From: Pseudothauera lacus
Lineage (GTDB): Bacteria > Pseudomonadota > Gammaproteobacteria > Burkholderiales > Rhodocyclaceae
DNA: 64,000 bases
Reading direction: 5' to 3'
NCBI RefSeq assembly: GCF_003034845.1
Contig: NZ_PZKC01000003.1
Location: 186,001-250,000, forward strand
The notes under the pieces were generated by a model, which was given only the letters and a program-made list of their open reading frames with translations, was not told the origin of the DNA and made no database searches. The position numbers and the translations under genes were made by a program. Within the stretch, counting starts at the first letter, position 1. Each line of letters starts with the position of its first letter. Positions 55,770-64,000 of the stretch are shown piece by piece.

Positions 55770-56560
55770 GCGACGCTCCCTTCGTCCTTGTCCTTGTCCT
55801 CGTCTTCGCCCTCGTCGGCCGGGGTGCTGTCGGTGGCGTGTTCGCCGTGGCCGATGCTGTCGAGCACGCGCCGCCAGCGCGTCTCCAGGGTGGCGTCGAC
55901 CTCGGTGGCGCCGGCCTCGATGCGGCAGCCGCCGCGGCTCAGGGTGTCGTCCTCGACGATGCGGTGGCCGGCATGCTCGAACTGTTCGCCCAGCTGTGTG
56001 CGCACGAGCTCGGCGTCGAGCGGGTTGAGGGCGACGCGGGCGTGGGCATGGGGCAACTGCTGGAGTGCGCCGCGCACTGTTTCGAGGATGGCTTCGGGGT
56101 GGGCGGCGAGGGTGTCGCCGACCAGCTTGCGTGCCAGTGTCAGGGCGAGGGCGAGCACTTCGGCGGCGACCTCGCCGTCGAGAGCGGCGAGCGCCTCGTC
56201 GAGGCGGGCGACGGCACTCATCAGGTGCCCGGCCTCGCTGGCAGCCTGCTGCTGGCCGGCCTGGTAGCCGGCCTCGCGGCCTTCGGCAAAGCCGGCTTCG
56301 TAGCCCTCGCGCTGGCCTTCCGCGCGTGCGTCCTCATGCATGCGCTCGAGTTCTTCGGCGGTGGGAAACTGGAAGTCGGCGGGCAGGCCGGGGTCCTCGT
56401 CGGCCGTCTCCGGGGCGACGGCCTCGTCGGCCGGCGTGGGGGCCTCGTCGGCCGGCAGCGCTTCTTCGGGCGACGGCTCGCGCAGTTCGCCGTGCTCGTC
56501 GAACTGCGGTGGCGTCCACCGCCGGTAGGCGCCGACGGCCTGGTGGCGGGTGACGCTCAT
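55766..56560 (-). CDS. fliH: Flagellar export regulator FliH
   Basis: FliH dimers hold FliI inactive and tether it to the C ring. The 264-residue protein has an acidic, Pro-rich N-terminus and the FliH-type glycine repeat [25 protein letters not shown] (about residues 98-122). A V/F-ATPase stator-like C-terminal domain follows ([39 protein letters not shown]). It begins 18 bases after fliG. Confidence 0.93.
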   Translation of the reverse strand: MSVTRHQAVGAYRRWTPPQFDEHGELREPSPEEALPADEAPTPADEAVAPETADEDPGLPADFQFPTAEELERMHEDARAEGQREGYEAGFAEGREAGYQAGQQQAASEAGHLMSAVARLDEALAALDGEVAAEVLALALTLARKLVGDTLAAHPEAILETVRGALQQLPHAHARVALNPLDAELVRTQLGEQFEHAGHRIVEDDTLSRGGCRIEAGATEVDATLETRWRRVLDSIGHGEHATDSTPADEGEDEDKDKDEGSVA

Positions 56561-56578
56561 GAGCGGCTCCGGCGTGGC

Positions 56579-57583
56579 TTACACGAAGGCATCGTCGCCT
56601 CCCTTGCCGCCCAGCATGACCTGGCCTTCCTCGGCGAGGCGGCGGACGATCTTGAGAATCTCCTTCTGTTCGGCTTCGACCTCGGACAGGCGCACCGGCC
56701 CCTTGGCCTCGAGATCCTCGCGCATCATGTCGGCCGCGCGGCTGGACATGTTCTTGAAGATCTTCTCGCGCAGATCGGGTGCCGCACCCTTGAGGGCGGT
56801 GATCAGCGAGTCGGACTGGACCTCGCGCAGGATGGTCTGGATGCCGCGGTCGTCGATGTCCATGAGGTTCTCGAAGACGAACATCTCGTCGAGAATCTTC
56901 TGCGCCAGATCGGGGTCGTACTCGCGCACGTTGTCGATCACCGAGGTCTCCGCCGCCGAGCCGACGAAGTTGAGGATCTCCGCGGCGTGGCGTACCCCGC
57001 CCATCGCTGCCTTCTTCACCGTCGAGGCGCCGGCGAGCATGCGCGTCAGCGCATCGTTGAGTTCGCGCAGCGCGGTGGGCTGCACGCCGTCGAGGGTGGC
57101 GATGCGCAGGATGACGTCGTTGCGCAGGCGTTCCGGGAAGTGCTTGAGAATCTCGCCGGACTGATCGAATTCCAGGTGCACGAGGATGGTGGCGATGATC
57201 TGCGGGTGCTCGTTCTTGATCAGATCGGCGGCGGTGGGCGCGTCCATCCACTTCAGGCTCTCGATGCCGGCGGTGTCCGAGCCGTTGAGCACGCGCGAGA
57301 GCAGATGGGCGGCGCGTTCGTCGCCGAGCGCCTTGGTGAGCATGAGGCGGATCTGCTCCTCGTCGGCATGAATGGCGGCACCCTTGCCGGAGTGGAGGTC
57401 GAGTTCGTCGAGCAGCGGCTCCACCTTGCTGCGCGGCTGCGGGGCCATGCTCGCCATGCGCATGCCGAGCTTCTGCACTTCGCGCGGGCCGAGGTGCTTG
57501 AGTACCTCGGAGGCTTCGTCGGCACCCAGGGTGAGGAGCAGCAGTGCGGCCTTGTCGAGGCCTTCGTCGGGCGTGGAGCTCAC
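56579..57583 (-). CDS. fliG: Flagellar switch protein FliG
   Basis: FliG connects the MS ring to the C ring and contacts the stator. The 334-residue protein shows KAALLLLTLGADEASEVLKHLGPREVQKLGMRMASM at the N-terminus and an EHPQIIATILVHLEFDQSGEILKHFPERLRNDVILRIATLDGVQP middle domain. The torque domain has IDDRGIQTILREVQSDSLITALKGAAPDLREKIFKNMSSRAADMMREDLEAKGPVRLSEVE. It overlaps fliF by four bases. Confidence 0.97.
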   Translation of the reverse strand: MSSTPDEGLDKAALLLLTLGADEASEVLKHLGPREVQKLGMRMASMAPQPRSKVEPLLDELDLHSGKGAAIHADEEQIRLMLTKALGDERAAHLLSRVLNGSDTAGIESLKWMDAPTAADLIKNEHPQIIATILVHLEFDQSGEILKHFPERLRNDVILRIATLDGVQPTALRELNDALTRMLAGASTVKKAAMGGVRHAAEILNFVGSAAETSVIDNVREYDPDLAQKILDEMFVFENLMDIDDRGIQTILREVQSDSLITALKGAAPDLREKIFKNMSSRAADMMREDLEAKGPVRLSEVEAEQKEILKIVRRLAEEGQVMLGGKGGDDAFV

Positions 57584-59241
57584 TTGCGTCCCTCCTCATT
57601 GACGCCCATCCATTCCTTGACCAGATCGGCGACCATCTTGGGATTCTCACGCGCCATCTCACGCGCACGGGCGAGGCGCTGTTCGTAGGTTTCCGCCGCC
57701 AGGGCGGCCTCGGAGAGGGAGACCTCGGCATCTTCTTCCTCTTCATCCGCGTCCTCTTCTTCCGCCTCCGGCGGCATCACGGTGCGCAGCAGCGGGCGCA
57801 GCACGGCGAAGTACACAAAGGCCAGGACGATGAGGATGAGCAGGTACTTGGCGCCTTCCTTGCCCATCTCGATGACTTCGGGGTCCTGCCACAGCGGTGC
57901 GCTGGGGTCGGCCTCGACGGCGGCGAAGGCGCTGGCGGCAACGTTGAGGCTGTCGCCACGGGCGGCGCTGAAGCCCATCGCCTCGCGCACCAGGCGGGTG
58001 ATCTGCTCCACCTCCTGTTCGCTGAGCGGGACATTGACCGTTTGACCGTCGGCATTGGTTTCGGTGCGGTGATTGACCACCACCGCCACCGACAGCCGCT
58101 TGACCTGTCCGAGTGCCTGACGCACATGCTGGATGGTGCGGTCGAGTTCGTAGTTGATCACTGCCGAGCGGCTGCTGTTGCGGGTGGCCGCGTCGATGCC
58201 GCCACCGCCTTCCAGAGGCGGCACGGTGATCGGCGCGGTGGCAGGCACCGGCGGCTGGTTGGTGAGTGCGCCGGGGACGCCCTGCGGGCCGGGGTCGCGG
58301 TTGAGCTGCTCGTTGATCTGCTGGCTGCGGATGGCCTGATCGGGGGTCGGGTTGGGCTTGAAGGTCTCGGCGGTCTGCTCGACCTGATTGAAGTCGATGT
58401 CGGCGGTGACCTGGGCGCGGAAGTTGCCCGCGCCCACCAGCGGCGTGAGGATGGTCTCGATGCGGCGGATGTAGGCGGCCTCGATCTCCTCGACGTAGCG
58501 CAGCTGGCTGGGATCGAGTCCGGGGCGGTCGAGGGGGTCGGGCTTGCGGGTGAGCAGGTTGCCGTTCTGGTCGACGATGCTGACCCCCGCTTCGGTCATG
58601 CGCGGCACGCTGGAAGACACCAGATGCACGATGCCGGCCACCTGGGCGGCGTCGAGCACGCGCCCGGGACGCATGTTGACCATCACCGACGCGGTGGGCT
58701 TCTGGTCGTCGCGCAGGAAGGCGGTCTGCTTGGGCATCGCCAGATGCACGCGCGCGCTGGCCACCGAGGCGATGGCCTGGATGGTACGCGACAGCTCGCC
58801 TTCCAGGCCGCGCTGGTAATTGACCTGCTCATGGAACTGCGAGACGCCGAGCTTCTGCGTCTCCATGATCTCGAAACCGACCATGCCGCCCTTGGGCAGG
58901 CCCTCGGCGGCAAGGCGCAGGCGCACCTCGTGCACCTGCGCGCTCGGCACCAGAATGGCGTTGCCGGTGGGCGAGATGCGGTAGGGGATGTTCTGCTGTT
59001 GCAGTGCAGCGACGATGGCGCCACCGTCGCGTTCATCGTAGTTGGAGAACAGTACTCCGTAGTCGGGGGCGCGGTTCCACATCAGTACGCCGATCACCAG
59101 GGCGATGGCGAAGGCCAGCACGGCGCCGGCGGCGAGCTTCTGGCGCTGGTCGAGGGCCCGGATGTTGGCGATGATCTGCGCCAGCGGCGTGGCCGGCGGC
59201 GGGGCGGCGCTGTCTGCGGTGGCGGTGTCGGCGGTGGCCAT
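57580..59241 (-). CDS. fliF: Flagellar MS-ring protein FliF
   Basis: FliF forms the MS ring, the base of the flagellum. The 553-residue protein has a first membrane segment near residues 38-55 (AAGAVLAFAIALVIGVLMW) and the YscJ/FliF ring-building motifs (YGVLFSNYDERDGGAIVAALQQQNIPYRI, GFEIMETQKLGVSQFHEQVNYQRGLEGELSRTI). A second membrane segment lies near residue 470 (YLLILIVLAFVYFAVLRPLL), with a C-terminal FliG-binding tail. It starts the minus-strand fliFGHIJ run; fliE, usually just upstream, is elsewhere. Confidence 0.97.
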   Translation of the reverse strand: MATADTATADSAAPPPATPLAQIIANIRALDQRQKLAAGAVLAFAIALVIGVLMWNRAPDYGVLFSNYDERDGGAIVAALQQQNIPYRISPTGNAILVPSAQVHEVRLRLAAEGLPKGGMVGFEIMETQKLGVSQFHEQVNYQRGLEGELSRTIQAIASVASARVHLAMPKQTAFLRDDQKPTASVMVNMRPGRVLDAAQVAGIVHLVSSSVPRMTEAGVSIVDQNGNLLTRKPDPLDRPGLDPSQLRYVEEIEAAYIRRIETILTPLVGAGNFRAQVTADIDFNQVEQTAETFKPNPTPDQAIRSQQINEQLNRDPGPQGVPGALTNQPPVPATAPITVPPLEGGGGIDAATRNSSRSAVINYELDRTIQHVRQALGQVKRLSVAVVVNHRTETNADGQTVNVPLSEQEVEQITRLVREAMGFSAARGDSLNVAASAFAAVEADPSAPLWQDPEVIEMGKEGAKYLLILIVLAFVYFAVLRPLLRTVMPPEAEEEDADEEEEDAEVSLSEAALAAETYEQRLARAREMARENPKMVADLVKEWMGVNEEGRK

Positions 59242-59310
59242 GCTGAGTTCCTGTGGCAGTCCCTTTTATGGATGGAGGCATTGTGCGGCCGCCCGCGCAA
59301 GTTCGATTGC

Positions 59311-59327
59311 CGGAATAGCGGCATTTT
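59311..59327. repeat. GCGGCA/TGCCGC palindrome in the fliF-flrB divergent gap
   Basis: GCGGCA, TTTTT and TGCCGC form a perfect inverted repeat about 70 bases before fliF and 85 before flrB. It could be an operator for either. GCGGCAA/TTGCCGC words also occur before flhB (1891-1897) and flgK (28165-28171). Confidence 0.4.
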
Positions 59328-59410
59328 TTGCCGCCTGTTTGCCGGTTACCATACACCCCTGCCGCCCTAGACTGCGAGGCAGTGAAAAACTGTCCGGGAG
59401 TGCCAGCCCG

Positions 59411-60577
59411 ATGATGCCCAGCCCGATGTCTGCCCCCGATGCCGCCGGCCTGCCCGCAGGCGGGGCGCCCGCGCGCATGGATGCGGCCCAGCTGGCGGAG
59501 GCCTTTGAACTCTTCAGTCGAGCCTCGGAAGAGCTCTCGCAGGCCTACAACGCCCTCCAGGGGCGCGTCGAACAGCTCACCGAGCGCCTCTCCGTGCTGA
59601 TGGGCGCGCTGCCTGCCGCGGTGGTGGTGATCAACCGCGCCGGACTCGTCGTGCAGGTCAACCGCGCTGCCGAGACCCTCTTCGGCGCGGCGCTTACCGG
59701 TGAATCCTGGGAGCGCTTTGGCGCCGCCTTGCAGCCCACCGAAACGCCCGGCGAGATGAGCATCGAACTGGACGACGGCGCCCGCCGCCTGTCGGTGTCG
59801 GAAACGGCCCTGGAGTCTGGCGAAGAGCGCATCCTGCTGCTCCATGACATCACCGAGACCTGGCGCATGCGCCAGACCGCGGAGCGCAATGAGCGCCTCG
59901 CCGCGATGGGCGAGATGGTCGCCGGACTGGCCCACCAGTTGCGCACGCCGCTGTCCGCGGCCTTGCTGTATACCGGCAACCTGCGCCAGCCCGAACTCGG
60001 CCCCGCCGAGCGGGCGCGGGTGGCCGATCGCGCCATCGAGCGCCTGCGCTACCTCGAACGCCTGATCCGCGACATGCTCGCCTTTGCTCGTGGCGATTGC
60101 GTCGGTCGCCAGTTCTTTGGCGTGTGCGAGCTCGCCGCCGAACTCACCCACACCCTGGAACCGGTCGCCCGCGCCCGCCAGATTGCCTTTTCCAGCGTCT
60201 GCGAGTGCGGCGAGCTGGCCCTGCATGGCGACCGCAAGGCGCTCGGCGGCGCGCTGACCAACCTGCTCGAAAACGCCATCCAGCACACCGAGAGCGGCGG
60301 CAGGGTGGATTGCCATGTACGCAGTGACGGCGGTCAGGTGGTCTTTGCCGTCAGTGACAGTGGCTGCGGCATCGATCCGGCGCTGCAGGAACGCCTCTTC
60401 GAGCCTTTCTTCACCACCCGCGCGGAAGGTACCGGACTGGGGCTGGCCATCGCCCGCGGCGTCGCCCGCGCCCATGGTGGCGAGATCGCCCTGCAATCGG
60501 CCCCCGGCCAGGGTTCCACCTTCACCCTCAGCCTGCCCCTGCCGCAAGGCGCCTCTGCCGCGGAGGCCCGGCCATGA
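59411..60577 (+). CDS. flrB: Flagellar sensor histidine kinase FlrB/FleS-like
   Basis: From ATG 59411 (GGGAG at 59396) the soluble 388-residue protein has no membrane segment. It contains a PAS domain (about residues 60-140, MGALPAAVVVINRAGLVVQVNRAAETLFGA) and a HisKA domain with the phospho-accepting His175 in GLAHQLRTPLSAALLYTGNLR. The ATPase domain shows LTNLLENAIQHT, VSDSGCGIDPALQERLFEPFFTTRAEGTGLGLAIA and GQGSTFTLSLP. Such kinases phosphorylate the adjacent FlrC/FleR activator to turn on class III sigma-54 promoters. Confidence 0.92.
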   Translation: MMPSPMSAPDAAGLPAGGAPARMDAAQLAEAFELFSRASEELSQAYNALQGRVEQLTERLSVLMGALPAAVVVINRAGLVVQVNRAAETLFGAALTGESWERFGAALQPTETPGEMSIELDDGARRLSVSETALESGEERILLLHDITETWRMRQTAERNERLAAMGEMVAGLAHQLRTPLSAALLYTGNLRQPELGPAERARVADRAIERLRYLERLIRDMLAFARGDCVGRQFFGVCELAAELTHTLEPVARARQIAFSSVCECGELALHGDRKALGGALTNLLENAIQHTESGGRVDCHVRSDGGQVVFAVSDSGCGIDPALQERLFEPFFTTRAEGTGLGLAIARGVARAHGGEIALQSAPGQGSTFTLSLPLPQGASAAEARP

Positions 60578-60602
60578 TGCGGCACCCATCGAGGTATTCA
60601 GG

Positions 60603-62054
60603 ATGATCGAACAGCTCAACATACTCGTCGTCGAGGACGATGCCGCCCTGCGCGATGCCGTCAGCCTGACGCTGGAGATGGCCGGTCACGGCGTCACCGC
60701 CGTCGATGGCGGCCCCGCGGCGCTCGCCGAGCTGGAGCGCCAGTCCTTCAATCTGGTGGTCACCGATCTGCGCATGCAGCCGATGGACGGCCTGCAGGTG
60801 CTCGCCGAGGTGCGCAGCCGCCAGCCGCAGCTGCCGGTGCTGCTGATGACCGCCTACGGCGACGTCGACAAGGCGGTGGCGGCGATGCGCGGTGGTGCCT
60901 GCGACTTCCTGATGAAGCCCTTCGAGCCCGAGGTACTGCTCGAAAACGTCCGCCGCTATGCTGCCGTGCCGCCCTCCGCCGACGACACCGTGGCCGAGGA
61001 TCTCCATACCCGCAACCTGCTCGCACTCGCCGCGCGGGTGGCGGAAACCGACGCCACGGTGCTGCTCACCGGCGAATCGGGCACCGGCAAGGAAGTGTTC
61101 GCGCGCTACATCCATCATCATTCGGCGCGCGCGCGCGGCCCCTTCGTCGCAATCAACTGTGCGGCGATTCCCGAGAATCTCCTCGAAGCCACCCTCTTCG
61201 GCTACGAGAAGGGCGCCTTCACCGGCGCGCAGAGCGCCCAGCCGGGCAAGTTCGAGCAGGCTCAGGACGGCACCATCCTGCTCGACGAGATCTCCGAAAT
61301 GCCACTTGGCCTGCAGGCCAAGCTGCTGCGCGTACTGCAGGAGCGCGAGGTCGAGCGCGTCGGCGGCAAGAAGCCGGTGGCGCTTGACATCCGTGTGCTC
61401 GCCACCAGCAACCGCGACATGCTGCGCGAGATCGCCGCCGGTCGCTTCCGTGAAGACCTGTACTACCGCCTCAACGTCTTTCCGCTGGCGATTCCCGCGC
61501 TGCGCGAGCGCCCGGGCGACATCCTGCCACTGGCCCGCCACTTCCTCGCCCGTCATGGCGAACGCCTGAAGCGCCAGGCCCACTTCTCCCCCGCCGCCGA
61601 GGCCTTGCTGCAGGCCTACCACTGGCCGGGCAACGTGCGTGAGCTGGAGAACACCATGCACCGCGTCCTCATCCTCACTGCCGGCGACAGCGTGCAGCCG
61701 GAGACCGTCCGCCTCTGCCTGCCGCACTGGAACGGCGAGGCTGCCGTGGCGGTGGCTACGCCTGCTGCCGTGCCGGCCGCCGCGCCCTTTGCGGCGCCTT
61801 TGCCAGGTGCGGCAATGGTGCCGCCGGCGGGCGGCAATGCCGCCTTTGCAGGGGCGGCAAATCTTGCCGCCACGCCGGCCCCGGTTGCGCCCGCGCGACC
61901 GGCGAACATGAAGGACCTGGAGCGTGAGCACATCCTCGGCACCCTGCGCGAGTTCGCCGGCTCGCGCAAGAAGACCGTTGAAAAGCTTGGGATTTCCGAG
62001 CGCACCCTGCGCTACAAGTTGCAGCAATACCGTGACGAGGGCTACGACGTCTGA
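60603..62054 (+). CDS. flrC: Sigma-54-dependent flagellar response regulator FlrC/FleR-like
   Basis: The 483-residue activator has a receiver domain (ILVVEDDAALRDAVSLTLEMAGH, phospho-acceptor Asp55 in VVTDLRMQPMDG). An AAA+ domain carries Walker A GESGTGKE and the sigma-54-contacting GAFTGA, and a Fis-type HTH closes the protein (KKTVEKLGISERTLRYKLQQYRDEG). An Ala/Pro/Gly-rich linker of about 60 residues precedes the HTH. It follows flrB by 25 bases and should activate the -24/-12 promoters found at flgB, flgG, flgK, fliK and fliE. Confidence 0.95.
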   Translation: MIEQLNILVVEDDAALRDAVSLTLEMAGHGVTAVDGGPAALAELERQSFNLVVTDLRMQPMDGLQVLAEVRSRQPQLPVLLMTAYGDVDKAVAAMRGGACDFLMKPFEPEVLLENVRRYAAVPPSADDTVAEDLHTRNLLALAARVAETDATVLLTGESGTGKEVFARYIHHHSARARGPFVAINCAAIPENLLEATLFGYEKGAFTGAQSAQPGKFEQAQDGTILLDEISEMPLGLQAKLLRVLQEREVERVGGKKPVALDIRVLATSNRDMLREIAAGRFREDLYYRLNVFPLAIPALRERPGDILPLARHFLARHGERLKRQAHFSPAAEALLQAYHWPGNVRELENTMHRVLILTAGDSVQPETVRLCLPHWNGEAAVAVATPAAVPAAAPFAAPLPGAAMVPPAGGNAAFAGAANLAATPAPVAPARPANMKDLEREHILGTLREFAGSRKKTVEKLGISERTLRYKLQQYRDEGYDV

Positions 62055-62142
62055 GACGGCCAGTACGGCGGGCCCGCTATTTGCTAAATAAGGTCTGAGA
62101 GATCGATGCACCCCGTGCCCGCGGCCCGTGAAGCCGTTCTGG

Positions 62143-62158
62143 TGGCATGGCGGTTGCT
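62143..62158 (+). promoter_or_regulatory. Sigma-54 promoter of fliE
   Basis: TGGCATGGCGGTTGCT is a full-consensus -24/-12 element with GG (62144-62145) and GC (62156-62157) 10 bases apart. Transcription would start near 62169, about 35 bases before fliE. Confidence 0.88.
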
Positions 62159-62203
62159 CTGCTAGACTGATTGCAAGGAAGCCCGAGACCGGGGAAAGCG
62201 AAC

Positions 62204-62527
62204 ATGGATACCCGCGGAATTGACCAGATGCTCAACGAGCTGCGCTCGGTGTCGCAGAGTGCCGGCAACAAGCCGGCCACTGCGGGCAGCGAGGCGGCCG
62301 GTGGCGTCGATTTTGCCCAGGTGCTGCAGAATGCCCTGGTCGATGTGAGTACCGCCTCCAAGGAGGCGCGTGCGATGGCGGAGAGCTTCTCCGCCGGCGA
62401 CCCCAACGTCAACCTTCAGGACGTCATGGTGGATCTGCAGAAGGCCAGCCTCTCCTTCCAGCAGATGGTGCAGGTGCGCAACCGCCTGGTCACGGCCTAT
62501 CAGGACATCATGAACATGCCGGTCTGA
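62204..62527 (+). CDS. fliE: Flagellar hook-basal body adaptor FliE
   Basis: FliE joins the MS ring to the rod and is the first rod-type export substrate. From ATG 62204 the protein is 107 residues. It has VDFAQVLQNALVDVSTASKEARAMAESFSAGDPNVNLQDVMVDLQKASLSFQQMVQVRNRLVTAYQDIMNM, the standard family C-terminus. Here it is monocistronic, with its own sigma-54 promoter and terminator, on the opposite strand from fliF. Confidence 0.96.
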   Translation: MDTRGIDQMLNELRSVSQSAGNKPATAGSEAAGGVDFAQVLQNALVDVSTASKEARAMAESFSAGDPNVNLQDVMVDLQKASLSFQQMVQVRNRLVTAYQDIMNMPV

Positions 62528-62592
62528 CGGCGTCCGGCGAAGTCCGTGGAAGCCTCCTGTCTTTGCGGTAATTGACTGAAAAACAAAGCACT

Positions 62593-62625
62593 GCGCCCTT
62601 GGGTATCCCTGGGGCGTTTTTGTTT
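62593..62625 (+). terminator. Intrinsic terminator after fliE
   Basis: CGCCCTTGGG and CCCTGGGGCG pair with one internal mismatch region around TAT, followed by TTTTTGTTTG. It lies about 65 bases after the fliE stop. Confidence 0.8.
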
Positions 62626-62818
62626 GTCCATCGTATTCCGGCCCTTGTGCGGGTAAAGTTGCGGGTAACGAACGGGGGCGATGCCGCCATGCCCGCTGAC
62701 ACTCCGCCGGCCCATGCCGCTTGAGTTGCCGGTTCGTCGACGGGGATGTCTTTGCCCCCCATGTTCCGCTGCCGTGAGCTGCAACGGTACGTCCTGCGAG
62801 GGCTGCCCGTTGACGAAG

Positions 62819-62935
62819 TACTTTCGCAACTGCCTCGACGTTCGCCTCGTCATCGAGCACTGGCGCCGCCATTACAATGAGGGGCGGCGGCGTGCTGTGC
62901 CGGGTTGCCTGACCCCGGCGCAGTTCGTTCGGCAG
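62819..62935 (+). pseudogene. IS3-family transposase C-terminal scrap
   Basis: The frame YFRNCLDVRLVIEHWRRHYNE followed by CLTPAQFVRQ resembles the end of IS3-type orfB, normally ...W...YN..RPHS.LGYLTP..F. The central RPHSSLGY is degenerate here (GRRRAVPG), and no upstream catalytic core remains. Confidence 0.55.
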
Positions 62936-63065
62936 CCGTCAGGCAACGGCCACGAGGCCATTCGTAGCGGTCATCGTGGTCCGGAGAACCGCGGCAGGTC
63001 AATGCCATTGGTGCGGGATGCTGCCTGTTGCGTGCAGTCGTGTCACATGCAGGGGGAGAACGCCG

Positions 63066-64000
63066 ATGAAAACGGCGAAATACATGCACCGGGGGCATTC
63101 GGATGCTGCCGAGGCGAGGGCGGCGGTGGCGGAGCTTGGCGAACAGGTGGCACAGCCGGACCTGGCGCTGCTGCTGTTTTTCTGTTCATCGAATTACGAT
63201 CTCGATGCGCTGGCCGACGAAATGAACCGCCGCTTCGCCGGCGTGCCGGTGGTTGGTTGCACCACTGCCGGTGAAATCGGGCCGGCCGGTTATCTGAACC
63301 ATTCGTTGGTCGGGGTCGGCTTCTCGGCGCAGGCATTTACCGCCGAAACCGGGCGTATCGACGCGTTGAGCACTTTCGATATTGCCGTCGGCCGCGCCTT
63401 CGCCGAAGGCGTCCTGGACCGCCTTGAGGTACGCCGGGAGGGCGGTAACGCATTCGGCTTTCTGCTGATCGACGGCTTGTCCTTGCGCGAGGAGCCGGTG
63501 ACGCACGCCTTGCAGGACGGGCTCGGGGCGGTGCCGATGTTCGGCGGCTCGGCCGGCGACGACCTGAAATTCCAGCGTACCTGGATATTCCACGAAGGTC
63601 GTTTTCACACCGATAGCGCGCTGCTGTTGCTGCTGGCCACGCCGCTGCCTTTTCGCATCCTGCGCAGCCAGCATTTCGTTGCCGACGGCGAGCGCCTGGT
63701 CGTCACCGAGGTCGACGCGCCGCAGCGCATCGTGCGCGAAATCAATGGCCGGCCGGCGGTGCAGGAATACGCACGGCTGGTTGGCGTGGCGCCCGAACAG
63801 CTGACGCCGGAACACTACGCCAGCTGGCCGGTGGTGGTGGTGATCGACGGTACCGATTTCGTTCGCTCCATTCAGCACGCCAATGCGGATGGCAGCCTGA
63901 CCTTTTATTGCGCGATCGACGAAGGGGTTGTTCTGCGCGTGGCGCACGGTGTCGATCTGCTGGCCAGGATGGAAGCGGAACTCGTCGACGCCGAACGCGA
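63066..64000 (+). CDS. FIST-domain sensory protein, partial
   Basis: ATG 63066 with GGGGGAG upstream opens a frame that runs off the right edge after 311 codons. The N-terminal FIST domain is recognisable by LALLLFFCSSNYDLDALADEMNRRF, PVVGCTTAGEIGPAGYLNHSLVGVGF, FGFLLIDGLSLREE and PMFGGSAGDDLKF. A FIST C-type region begins near RIVREINGRPAVQEYARLVG. FIST domains are thought to sense small ligands and are often linked to chemotaxis or cyclic-di-GMP proteins. A downstream output domain may follow outside the window. Confidence 0.85.
   Translation, partial: MKTAKYMHRGHSDAAEARAAVAELGEQVAQPDLALLLFFCSSNYDLDALADEMNRRFAGVPVVGCTTAGEIGPAGYLNHSLVGVGFSAQAFTAETGRIDALSTFDIAVGRAFAEGVLDRLEVRREGGNAFGFLLIDGLSLREEPVTHALQDGLGAVPMFGGSAGDDLKFQRTWIFHEGRFHTDSALLLLLATPLPFRILRSQHFVADGERLVVTEVDAPQRIVREINGRPAVQEYARLVGVAPEQLTPEHYASWPVVVVIDGTDFVRSIQHANADGSLTFYCAIDEGVVLRVAHGVDLLARMEAELVDAER

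Larger units (their letters stand above)
62528..63065. other. Gap between fliE and the FIST gene
   Basis: This 538-base stretch holds the fliE terminator and a transposase scrap at 62819-62935. I found no intact gene in the remainder. Short frames on both strands lack start signals and family resemblance. Confidence 0.65.

Noticed and set aside
59285-59320. Possible sigma-54 promoter for fliF on the minus strand (CCGGCAATCGAACTTGC)
   Set aside because: GG and GC are separated by 11 bases, not 10. Sigma-54 spacing is strict, so I did not call it.
61740-61885. Cluster of GGCGGCAA/TTGCCGCC words as a regulatory array
   Set aside because: They lie in the Ala/Gly/Pro-rich linker of flrC, where GCG/GGC codon repetition explains them.

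Overview
The window is high-GC DNA from a motile betaproteobacterium. It most resembles the Rhodocyclales (Thauera/Azoarcus type), judging by gene order, FliA/FlgM/MotCD proteins of this type, and a flagellar regulon with sigma-54 promoters and an FlrB/FlrC-like two-component pair. This is inference from protein character; no search was possible.

Layout. 0-1.8 kb: edge of an rRNA methyltransferase gene (minus), an RluE-type pseudouridine synthase and a DUF192 protein. 1.9-10.8 kb: late-export and control genes flhB, flhA, flhF, a P-loop-less flhG-like gene, fliA, motC, motD and a bacteriohemerythrin. 10.8-13.5 kb: accessory patch with an IS5-type remnant, an HTH antitoxin/AbiEii-type toxin pair and a broken IS3-family transposase. 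13.5-18.7 kb: topoisomerase IV genes parC and parE flanking psiE, with a small coupled ORF after parE. 18.8-20.3 kb: flgN, flgM, flgA (minus). 20.6-31.6 kb: flgBCDEFGHIJKL (plus). 31.8-46.7 kb: a lower-GC island with a very large usher-like outer-membrane protein ending in a SPOR domain, a glycine-zipper protein, two genes carrying three OGT-like (GT41) glycosyltransferase modules, a TylF-type methyltransferase, an O-acetyltransferase and, on the minus strand, two DUF4402 fimbrial-type subunits and a PapD-like chaperone. 46.8-59.2 kb: minus-strand fliFGHIJ and fliKLMNOPQR followed by an FlgT-like lipoprotein. 59.4-62.5 kb: flrB, flrC and a solitary fliE (plus). 62.6-64 kb: transposase scrap and a FIST-domain protein running off the edge.

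How it works together. FlrB/FlrC with sigma-54 would activate clear -24/-12 promoters that I find before flgB, flgG, flgK, fliK and fliE. FliA (sigma-28) and its anti-sigma FlgM form the late checkpoint, and flgM itself has a sigma-28-type promoter. The chaperone and DUF4402 genes sit directly after the fliK-fliR-flgT run, and the main DUF4402 gene has a sigma-28-like box. A non-canonical chaperone-usher-like surface fibre may therefore be co-regulated with, and perhaps glycosylated alongside, the flagellum. That assembly, and a GT41 module that has lost its catalytic-site residues, are the most interesting features.
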